From Bacteroidales bacterium UBA1205 (GTDB lineage: Bacteria > Bacteroidota > Bacteroidia > Bacteroidales > WCHB1-69): a stretch of DNA of 17,527 nucleotides. The stretch lies in contig DBXT01000011.1 of NCBI GenBank assembly GCA_002309615.1, positions 1 to 17,527 on the forward strand, written 5' to 3'. Of the stretch, positions 1 to 6,583 are shown piece after piece. Under the pieces are notes generated by a model that did no database searches, was not told the DNA's origin, and worked only from the letters and a program-made list of their open reading frames with translations. A program made the translations under genes and the position numbers. The stretch's first letter is position 1, and each line of letters begins with the position of its first letter.

Positions 1-2
1 GT

Positions 3-155
3 TATATTACTTATAGAAAATATACTATAAATAAATTTCTCTTACTATTAATGAATCGCACATGGGAAGAATCTACAAATATATATATGTATGACCCTCC
101 TCATGAATTGGATACATTAAATACGTATGTAAAATATTTAATCCCGTTATATTAA
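3..155 (+). CDS. C-terminal end of an unrecognised small protein (partial)
   Basis: An open frame enters from the left edge and gives 50 residues ending in the tail KYLIPLY before a TAA stop at 153-155. The start lies outside the window and no family is recognised. The stretch is AT-rich, like the partner genes at 1997 and 4867. It also sits where those genes sit, with its stop 30 nt before the next RHS cassette start (56 and 41 nt for the other two). I infer that it is the partner or immunity-type gene of a further RHS unit upstream. It could also be any short AT-rich gene, because the visible part carries no motif. Confidence 0.5.
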   Translation, partial: YITYRKYTINKFLLLLMNRTWEESTNIYMYDPPHELDTLNTYVKYLIPLY

Positions 156-173
156 AATCATTCTATAATAGAC

Positions 174-181
174 TATCTTTG
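174..181 (+). promoter_or_regulatory. Bacteroidota -7 promoter box of RHS cassette 1
   Basis: TAtcTTTG matches the Bacteroidota -7 consensus TAnnTTTG. No clear -33 TTG is seen at the usual distance. The box ends 4 nt before the ATG at 186, so a transcript starting at the usual distance would have almost no 5' leader. Confidence 0.5.
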
Positions 182-185
182 CAGT

Positions 186-1997
186 ATGAAAAACGGCATG
201 ACAAGCAGCGGCAGAATAACGGCTAACACCTATGACCTTGTTGGCAATGTTACCCAAGTAGCAAGCACTTGCCCGTGGCTGCCAAACCAAAGCTTTATAG
301 AAAACTTTAACTATGACAGCGCGGACCAACTGACTGCAGCACAAGAAAACCAAAACAACGGTTACCAGTTAACTGTAAACTACGGTCATTGGGGAAAAGT
401 GAACAATTACGACCTTGCACAGACAGACTTTATCAATAACACCTCAACAGGGGACAGCCGTTTGTTTACTTATCCTTCCGATCCAAACAATCTGCAAGTT
501 GCCCAAACTATATTTGCACCGGAACAATGCAATGGTACGGCGGATATTCTTTTCTCTTTTGGTATTAACGGCTCCCTGCGTAAGCGTGAAACCACGCAAC
601 CGCAACAACATACAGAATATTACCTCTTTAACTCCCAAGGCAACCTCAAAGCCTACAGCGATGATATAATGGGCTTTGCATATTATGGTTATAATGCGGC
701 TAACACAAGAACGTATAAATTAAGTTTATACAATACCAATGTATGGATTAATGGCCAGCAAGAGCCTTTAAACATGCAATTACAACAAGCCATGTTTTAT
801 CCCAATACCTATTTGAACTTTAACGGTAACGGAGAATACACTAAACATTATTACAATGGCACTGAACGTATAGCCAGCAGATTGGGAGACAATACAACAA
901 CTATAGCCTTAAACAATAATATATTAGAAGACAGAAAGTTATTGTTGGAAGATCAATTTAGAGTGGATATCCATAAGTTAATTGAAGAAACGGTACCTAT
1001 AGACCTGCCTCCTTTTATGGATGTAAATACTCTACAGCCAATAGGAACACCAAATGACATATATTACTATCATCCTAACCACTTGGGCTCCACTTCTTTT
1101 GTGACAGACCAAAACCAGACTATTACACAGGGCTTTTTGTATGCTCCCTTTGGTGAAATTACGACAGAGTATAATATTAACTTTGGTAATAATGTAATAC
1201 CTAAGTATAGTTTTAATGCCAAAGAACTTGACGAAGAAACGGGTATGTATTATTATGAGGCACGGTACTATGCTCCGCCAACATTTACCAGCAGGGATCC
1301 TTTGTTTGAAAAGTATTTCTGGATGTCTCCGTATGCATATTGTACCAATAATCCGGTGAAGTATGTGGATCCGGATGGAAGGAAATTTGTTGTTCCTAGA
1401 GTGAAAATAAAAGGACAAAAGGGTAGGTATAATGTGACATTTAATGGAACATCAATTACTATGCAACGAACAGGAATAAGAAAATCAGAAGAAACTATAC
1501 AATATCAGTCTGGTACAAATGAATTTGTTGACAATATGGTTGCTTCTTATAATTATATTGTTAATTGCGAAGGTGCTGATGTGGACAATGCTATGAAACA
1601 AGTAGCGCAAAGTACAACTTCTATTAATGTAAAAAACAAACGCGATGATGGTAGTTATGGTCATAAAACTATTAGATTTGATTTTTCACAAGGTTCAAAA
1701 ATTGAAAGAGAGGATGGAGTGTCTGGCTATCAATCTCCTGCTCTTGGTTTTTGGTCAGAAGCTTATCATGCCTATTTAGATATTATAGATAAGAAGACTC
1801 AAAAAAGTTTGTCAAGTTTCAGTGATCCTTATCATTTAAAAGAAGAAAACTATGTTCATGTCACAAAAGAAAATGTTGTAATTGATGCTTTAAATAGGTA
1901 CTATGGATCAAATGAGACTAAAAGAAATCACTATTTTGACAACAAGTATGGGGTAACGATGAAAAATGTAACAGATACTAACATGGAAATTAAATAA
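186..1997 (+). CDS. Short RHS/YD-repeat protein with degenerate zincin-like C-terminus (cassette 1)
   Basis: This 603-residue protein begins inside the YD repeats (YDLVGNV at 16, YDSADQL near 45) and runs through the RHS repeat-associated core. The core shows HPNHLGSTSFVTD, FNAKELDEETGMYYYEARYY and SPYAYCTNNPVKYVDPDG, ending at G398. Residues 399-603 are a different, AT-rich C-terminal domain. It aligns with the metallopeptidase-like tail of cassette 2: PALGFWSEAYHAY here against PKVGLAHELGHAW there. The first zinc-binding His is therefore Ser524 (SEAYH, 524-528), and a later EN pair (562-563) is kept. There is no signal peptide or N-terminal delivery domain, and full-length RHS proteins usually exceed 1000 residues. 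Compared with cassette 3, 155 codons are missing in frame after residue 15. The stop overlaps the next ATG (TAATG), suggesting translational coupling. It may be a short expressed toxin relic or a silent recombination donor; the zincin relation is inferred from the alignment. Confidence 0.85.
   Translation: MKNGMTSSGRITANTYDLVGNVTQVASTCPWLPNQSFIENFNYDSADQLTAAQENQNNGYQLTVNYGHWGKVNNYDLAQTDFINNTSTGDSRLFTYPSDPNNLQVAQTIFAPEQCNGTADILFSFGINGSLRKRETTQPQQHTEYYLFNSQGNLKAYSDDIMGFAYYGYNAANTRTYKLSLYNTNVWINGQQEPLNMQLQQAMFYPNTYLNFNGNGEYTKHYYNGTERIASRLGDNTTTIALNNNILEDRKLLLEDQFRVDIHKLIEETVPIDLPPFMDVNTLQPIGTPNDIYYYHPNHLGSTSFVTDQNQTITQGFLYAPFGEITTEYNINFGNNVIPKYSFNAKELDEETGMYYYEARYYAPPTFTSRDPLFEKYFWMSPYAYCTNNPVKYVDPDGRKFVVPRVKIKGQKGRYNVTFNGTSITMQRTGIRKSEETIQYQSGTNEFVDNMVASYNYIVNCEGADVDNAMKQVAQSTTSINVKNKRDDGSYGHKTIRFDFSQGSKIEREDGVSGYQSPALGFWSEAYHAYLDIIDKKTQKSLSSFSDPYHLKEENYVHVTKENVVIDALNRYYGSNETKRNHYFDNKYGVTMKNVTDTNMEIK
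234..292 (+). repeat. 59-bp direct repeat, copy 1 (RHS cassette 1)
   Basis: These 59 bases, encoding part of YDLVGNVTQVASTCPW and onward, are identical to 6132-6190 in cassette 3. Patchier similarity continues for about 120 bases beyond. Recombination between the copies would remove about 5.9 kb containing both complete units. Confidence 0.85.
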
Positions 1998-2527
1998 TGA
2001 TGAATTTTGTTTTTATTTTAATGATGTTAACAATCGAGGATAATTTCAATGCAACTATTGGAAATTCTTCGGAATTGATGGAAAAATGTGTTTGTAATAT
2101 AACAGATGAACCTATTAAAAAAATAAAAATATATGGGGTGAGTTGGAATATGCGTTTTGTAAGACCGATACCTATTAAAAACTTAAAACATTTTTCACAT
2201 TACGACTTGATGTTAAACAATGATTGTTTTCCTGAGTTGGAAGATTTGTTTGATAATTATAAAAGTTGTGACAAATATTTAACGGCACAAGATACATTTT
2301 GTTCAGAACCAAGAGATTGCGTTGCATGTGTAAAAATATACTTTAAAGTAAAAAGCATCACCATTTATTTCAGGGAAAATGCCTGCTACTATTATAAAGG
2401 GAACTGGTATAAACCCAATTATGACCTTTATTATTCTATTTTTTGGTTCTTCGAAACAGATGCAATCATGCCAAACGTGGTCATTGAGAAAGGTAAAAAG
2501 AGTTATGAAGAAAAAAGTAGCAAATAA
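1997..2527 (+). CDS. Unrecognised Cys-rich partner gene of RHS cassette 1 (possible immunity protein)
   Basis: This 176-residue protein matches no family I recognise. Its ATG shares one base with the stop of the RHS gene (TAATG), so the two are probably translated together. The first residues (MMNFVFILMML) are hydrophobic but lack the basic start of a normal signal peptide, so export is unclear; a second ATG follows at 2000. There are eight cysteines, clustered in MEKCVCN, KSCDK and FCSEPRDCVACVK, and then an aromatic-rich segment (CYYYKGNWYKPNYDLYYSIF, about 130-149). The gene is AT-rich like the tail of the RHS gene before it and unlike the RHS core. Position directly behind a polymorphic-toxin-like tip makes an immunity role the leading inference, not an established fact. 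No terminator separates it from the next cassette. Confidence 0.6.
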   Translation: MMNFVFILMMLTIEDNFNATIGNSSELMEKCVCNITDEPIKKIKIYGVSWNMRFVRPIPIKNLKHFSHYDLMLNNDCFPELEDLFDNYKSCDKYLTAQDTFCSEPRDCVACVKIYFKVKSITIYFRENACYYYKGNWYKPNYDLYYSIFWFFETDAIMPNVVIEKGKKSYEEKSSK

Positions 2528-2551
2528 TTAAAAGTTTAACTTAGAAAGTTA

Positions 2552-2579
2552 TTGTATGAGGTAAGAAATATTATCTTTG
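2552..2579 (+). promoter_or_regulatory. Promoter of RHS cassette 2 (-33 TTG, -7 TAtcTTTG)
   Basis: A -7 box TAtcTTTG lies at 2572-2579 and a TTG at 2552-2554, with a 17-nt spacer. The box ends 4 nt before the ATG at 2584, the same spacing as in cassettes 1 and 3. Confidence 0.5.
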
Positions 2580-2583
2580 CAAC

Positions 2584-4860
2584 ATGAAACATAGGCAAGC
2601 AAGCAACGGAAGGAAATACACCTACACCGCCCACCGCCTTGACAGCGTGAGCTACGAGGATGCCCTGACCACCATCAACCATTACGACCAGTATGGCCGT
2701 GTGGACACGCTTTATGATGAAAGCGGTTTGGTATGCTACCAATATGGCAATATGGGCGAAATCACCCGAGAGACAAGAATTTACACCGTTCCCTTCTTGT
2801 CAAATATTATAGCCCTGAGCACGCAATTTGAATATGACAGTTGGGGAAGAATACTTAATATCACTTATCCTGATAATGAGATAGTAAGTTACGAATATGA
2901 TTGCGGCGGACAATTGTTTAAATTCTATAACAACCAAAACTATACCTATTTAGACAGCATACAATATAATAAGTTCGGTGCCAAAATATCTCAAAAATAC
3001 GGTAATGGAATCCAAACAAAATATACTTATTATCCATTGACACAGCGATTGGACAGCCTGCTGACCACCTACGGCGGCAACACGCTTTCTTATTTGCAAT
3101 ATAATTACGACTCCGTAGGCAATATTATAAGGGTAAATTCTTCCTACCCCATGCCGCAGTACCAAGTAACGGAGCGTTACTCTTACGATTCTGCCGACCA
3201 ACTGCTTTCTGCAGAAAGCACCTGCAACAACAATGTACTTTGCAGCGGTGCCTATTCTTATAACAATTGGGGCAAAATAAATACCTATACGCAACAGACA
3301 ACCGACCCTGCCACCAACACATCTGAAAATAAAGATTATAGGTATTATTTTCCGGGTAGCAGTGCAGACATGGCACAGGGACAGACTTCTTTTGCTCCCA
3401 TTATAAAATACGATATGCAGCAAAATACGCAGCCCTTGGAAACATGCACTTATGGCATTAACGGCAGCATACGCAAAAGGCTTGACCACCAGACGCAAAA
3501 TACGGATTACTATTATTTTAATGCTTCCGGCAATTTAAAAGCCTGCGGCACGGACATGCAGATAAGTGTTTACGGCTACAACTCCGCCAACACCCGCACC
3601 TACAAAGTGAACATGTTTAATGCCAACCAATGGGTGAACGGCCAACCCCAACCCATACACCCGATGGTACAAAGTGCCATGTTCTATCCTAATACTTACA
3701 TAAACTTTACCCAAGCAGGTGAATACACCAAGCATTATTATAACGGTACGGAACGTGTTGCAAGTAGATTAGGAGATAATAGTGTATTCATAGGTTTTGA
3801 TTGTAATGATGTATTGGAATCTCACAGAGTGCAGTTGGAAGAAAAGTTTAGAGAAGAACTACAAGATTTAATCTATGAAACGGTACCTATAGATTTACCT
3901 CCTTTTATAGATGTAAATGCCTTACAGCCAACGGGCACGCCTAACGATATTTATTATTATCATCCTAACCACTTGGGCTCCACGTCTTTTGTAACAGATA
4001 ACAATGCTACAATAACACAGGGATTCCTTTATGCACCTTTTGGTGAGATAACAACGGAATATAATGTTAATTTTGGTTCTTCTGTGATTCCAAAGTATAG
4101 TTTTAATGCTAAGGAGTTAGATGAGGAAACGGGCATGTACTACTACGAAGCAAGGTACTACAAACCGCCGGTGTTCACCTCAAGGGATGCGATGTTTGAA
4201 AAGTACTTTTGGATGACCCCGTATGCTTATTGCGCGAATAATCCGGTGAAGTATGTGGATCCGAGTGGGGAGACTATAGAAATCGCATTAGAAGAAAAGA
4301 AACACAAAGATGATGATGTTGGAAAAACTGTTATTTATAAAGATGGAAAATTATATAATAAGAACTCTGATGGAACGATAGGAGAGGAATATACAGAGAA
4401 TAGTTTATACGCTCGTACTGTACAAAAACATCTAAATCAGTTGAAAGAAGATGATCCATCATTAAGTAAAATTATCAATACCCTTGAAACAGATACTAAA
4501 CATACTCATACCATTTCAATGATAGCAAGATCTTACGATGATAAAGGTCGTTTAATAGAAGCTATGAATGGTTTTGATGCACTTTCAAACGAAAATGCAT
4601 CTACTAAAGGAATAGGTTCGGGATCAGAAATAAATTATAATCCTTGGAATAAGTACGTACGTGATCCCATGACAGAACAAACTACAACAAGACCTCCTAA
4701 AGTAGGTTTAGCACATGAGTTAGGTCATGCTTGGCATGCACATAAAGGTACAGCTGATTTTAATGAGGTAAATGGGTTATCTAATTTTGAAAGACAAGCA
4801 ATGAAGATAGAAAATATTGCAAGAGAAGCTTTGGGAATATCATTAAGAAGAAAATATTAA
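2584..4860 (+). CDS. Short RHS/YD-repeat protein with HELGH zincin (M91-like) C-terminal domain (cassette 2)
   Basis: This 758-residue protein starts in the middle of YD repeats (YTAHRLDSVSYEDAL, YDQYGRVDTLYDESG, YDSWGRI) and continues through the RHS core. The core ends NNPVKYVDPSG at residue 562. Residues 563-758 form an AT-rich C-terminal domain with GSEINYNPW and then RPPKVGLAHELGHAWHAHKG. HELGH (711-715) is an HExxH zinc motif, and downstream ERQAMKIEN (736-744) holds glutamates that could be the third ligand. This layout resembles M91-type zinc metallopeptidase domains (NleD relatives) found at RHS tips, so an effector protease is likely. Residues 1-170 match cassette 3 well. No signal peptide or delivery domain is present, so it is an orphan RHS tip or is delivered in an unknown way. 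The partner gene begins 6 nt after the stop. The core is GC-richer than the tail, which fits tip exchange. Confidence 0.87.
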   Translation: MKHRQASNGRKYTYTAHRLDSVSYEDALTTINHYDQYGRVDTLYDESGLVCYQYGNMGEITRETRIYTVPFLSNIIALSTQFEYDSWGRILNITYPDNEIVSYEYDCGGQLFKFYNNQNYTYLDSIQYNKFGAKISQKYGNGIQTKYTYYPLTQRLDSLLTTYGGNTLSYLQYNYDSVGNIIRVNSSYPMPQYQVTERYSYDSADQLLSAESTCNNNVLCSGAYSYNNWGKINTYTQQTTDPATNTSENKDYRYYFPGSSADMAQGQTSFAPIIKYDMQQNTQPLETCTYGINGSIRKRLDHQTQNTDYYYFNASGNLKACGTDMQISVYGYNSANTRTYKVNMFNANQWVNGQPQPIHPMVQSAMFYPNTYINFTQAGEYTKHYYNGTERVASRLGDNSVFIGFDCNDVLESHRVQLEEKFREELQDLIYETVPIDLPPFIDVNALQPTGTPNDIYYYHPNHLGSTSFVTDNNATITQGFLYAPFGEITTEYNVNFGSSVIPKYSFNAKELDEETGMYYYEARYYKPPVFTSRDAMFEKYFWMTPYAYCANNPVKYVDPSGETIEIALEEKKHKDDDVGKTVIYKDGKLYNKNSDGTIGEEYTENSLYARTVQKHLNQLKEDDPSLSKIINTLETDTKHTHTISMIARSYDDKGRLIEAMNGFDALSNENASTKGIGSGSEINYNPWNKYVRDPMTEQTTTRPPKVGLAHELGHAWHAHKGTADFNEVNGLSNFERQAMKIENIAREALGISLRRKY

Positions 4861-4866
4861 TTAATA

Positions 4867-5577
4867 ATGAAAAAAATAATAATAACAATGTGTCTTTTTC
4901 TATTTTGTGATTTCACAATAGTAAATGGACAGAATATAAAAGAATTAGATGAACAAGAATACATTTTTTTTGGATCATTTGCTTTATTAGAAGTGAAAAA
5001 TGACCAAATTTATAAGTTATTAGACTCGTTAGAGATATATACAAATGCTTGCTCTATAGATTTTAAATCTTGCACTCCCATTATAGTATTACATGTTGTT
5101 GATAATGATACTTTATTTTTTTTTGAGGCACTACAGGATATTTCACTTTTCATAAAGATAAAAGATCCATATAAACATTATTTTTACTATAAAGATCGTT
5201 TCATTTACGTTTTTTTGTTTGTAGATTTTTCATTGTTTTTTAATAGTCCAATCAGAGACTATGATGACGTTTTTGATGTAGTTTATTTGCATTATCCTTT
5301 ATCACAAATACAAACAATAGATGAAAAAACTGATGAATTAAAAAATGTGAGTTTAAAATATCTCTATAAAGATAATATTTTCCAATTACAACAAAAAGGT
5401 TTATATCGCAATAATTGTGACTATTCTATTACAGATGTTTGTGAAAAAAAAGCTTGGGAACGTTTTGCAGAAAAGTATAATATGACAAAAAAACAAGTAA
5501 AATCATTTACTTACAATTCAAAATATAAAATAAATCCAGAAAAAGGATCTGATATATTTGGAAAATTGGATGAATAG
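4867..5577 (+). CDS. Unrecognised exported partner protein of RHS cassette 2 (possible immunity protein)
   Basis: This 236-residue protein belongs to no family I recognise. It starts MKKIIITMCLFLFCDFTIVN and continues with GQN, a convincing signal peptide with a possible cut near residue 21-22. There is no lipobox, so the mature protein is predicted in the periplasm or beyond. The body is rich in Phe, Tyr and Asp and strongly AT-rich (for example KHYFYYKDRFIYVFLFVDF). Two mature cysteine pairs are seen (ACSIDFKSC; NNCDYSITDVC), which could form disulfides. The basic C-terminus has KKAWERFAEKYNMTKKQVKS. It follows the HELGH-bearing RHS gene by 6 nt and precedes the cassette 3 promoter, so cotranscription with the toxin-like gene is likely. 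Immunity by inhibiting the metallopeptidase outside the cytoplasm is an inference from position and signal peptide only. Confidence 0.65.
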   Translation: MKKIIITMCLFLFCDFTIVNGQNIKELDEQEYIFFGSFALLEVKNDQIYKLLDSLEIYTNACSIDFKSCTPIIVLHVVDNDTLFFFEALQDISLFIKIKDPYKHYFYYKDRFIYVFLFVDFSLFFNSPIRDYDDVFDVVYLHYPLSQIQTIDEKTDELKNVSLKYLYKDNIFQLQQKGLYRNNCDYSITDVCEKKAWERFAEKYNMTKKQVKSFTYNSKYKINPEKGSDIFGKLDE

Positions 5578-5583
5578 CTATTG

Positions 5584-5614
5584 TTGGATATATAATAAAA
5601 ATTTGTTACCTTTG
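5584..5614 (+). promoter_or_regulatory. Promoter of RHS cassette 3 (-33 TTG, -7 TAccTTTG)
   Basis: TTG at 5584-5586 and TAccTTTG at 5607-5614 are 20 nt apart, a good Bacteroidota promoter. As in the other cassettes, only 4 nt (CAGT) separate the box from the ATG at 5619. The string from CTTTGCAGT through ATGAAAA is identical to cassette 1. Confidence 0.6.
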
Positions 5615-5618
5615 CAGT

Positions 5619-6545
5619 ATGAAAATCAGTAGAGCAACCAGCGGCAGAAACTACCATTACACTGCCCACCGCATGGACAGCGTAAGCTATGATGATGCTT
5701 TGACAAACATCTATATTTACGACCAATACGGCCGCATAGATTCTCTCTACGACGAAAGCGGCGTAATGTGCTATGAGTACGGCAACATGGGAGAAGTAAC
5801 CAAGGAAACAAGGATTTATGCTTTGCCGTTCTTACCGCAGCCGCTTGCCTTAAGCACATTGTTTGAGTATGACAGTTGGGGCAGAATTTTAAACATTACC
5901 TACCCCGACAATGAAATAGTAAATTATGATTATGACCTTGGCGGGCAACTGTTTAGAATGTACAACAACAGCAGTTACACTTACTTGGACAATATTATTT
6001 ATGACCGCTTTGGAGCAAAAACAAGCCAAGACTACGGCAATGGTATTGTAACACAATACACTTACAATGACACCACCCGCAGGTTAAGCGAGATTGCAAC
6101 AAACAACGGCTCTCTAATAAATTACACCTACGACCTTGTTGGCAATGTTACCCAAGTAGCAAGCACTTGCCCGTGGCTGCCAAACCAAAGTTTTACGGAA
6201 ACATTCTCCTACGATAGTACCGACCAACTGACGGCAGCACAAGAAAGCCAAAACAACGGCTACCAATTAGCTGTAAACTATGGTAATTGGGGCAAAATAA
6301 TGCAATACGACATTGCCCAAACGGATATGCTGAGCAATGCCACGGAAACGCACTCCCGCAATTATTCTTATCCTGCAGCTAACTACAGTAATGCACAAAC
6401 CTCCTTTGCCCCTGTCACCCAAACCGGAGACGAACACATAAGCCTTAGCTACGGCATAAACGGCTCTCTACGCAAGCGGGAAGTGCAAACTTCGAATCTT
6501 CCTATTATTGTTCTTTTTCATTTCTATCATAAAAAAAGGTGGTAA
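5619..6545 (+). CDS. Truncated RHS/YD-repeat protein (cassette 3 remnant)
   Basis: This 308-residue open frame shares its head with cassette 2 (YTAHRMDSVSYDDAL, YDQYGRIDSLYDESG, YDSWGRILNITYPDNE) and its middle with cassette 1 (YDLVGNVTQVASTCPW). Homology stops after YGINGSLRKRE at about residue 288, and the last 20 residues (from VQTSNLP to KKRW) are unrelated. The RHS core, the DPxG junction, the variable tip and the partner gene are all missing. The stop codon (6543-6545) falls inside a terminator hairpin. It is probably the broken right end of the array, a pseudogene-like remnant that could still serve as homology for recombination. A functional short YD protein cannot be excluded, since the frame and promoter are intact. 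Confidence 0.75.
   Translation: MKISRATSGRNYHYTAHRMDSVSYDDALTNIYIYDQYGRIDSLYDESGVMCYEYGNMGEVTKETRIYALPFLPQPLALSTLFEYDSWGRILNITYPDNEIVNYDYDLGGQLFRMYNNSSYTYLDNIIYDRFGAKTSQDYGNGIVTQYTYNDTTRRLSEIATNNGSLINYTYDLVGNVTQVASTCPWLPNQSFTETFSYDSTDQLTAAQESQNNGYQLAVNYGNWGKIMQYDIAQTDMLSNATETHSRNYSYPAANYSNAQTSFAPVTQTGDEHISLSYGINGSLRKREVQTSNLPIIVLFHFYHKKRW
6132..6190 (+). repeat. 59-bp direct repeat, copy 2 (RHS cassette 3)
   Basis: Identical to 234-292 in cassette 1, in the same reading frame and direction. It is the longest perfect match I found between cassettes by eye. Confidence 0.85.
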
Positions 6546-6557
6546 TACCACCTTTTT
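6533..6557. terminator. Bidirectional rho-independent terminator
   Basis: Arms GGTGGT (6538-6543) and ACCACC (6547-6552) surround a 3-nt loop, flanked by an A-run on the left and a T-run on the right that can extend the stem. It can end transcription of the RHS array (+) and of the converging DUF1846 gene (-). The TAA stop of the truncated RHS gene overlaps the stem and loop. Confidence 0.85.
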
Positions 6558-6583
6558 ATCATTTTGGGTTTGTGTCAATAGTA

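Noticed and set aside
2950..3498. 182-codon minus-strand open frame opposite RHS cassette 2
   Set aside because: The plus-strand frame carries clear YD repeats and the RHS core, and the minus-strand product has no recognisable feature.
186..6545. CRISPR array or insertion-sequence ends as the source of the repeated segments
   Set aside because: The repeats are long coding homology between RHS genes, with no short regular repeat-spacer pattern, no transposase and no terminal inverted repeats.
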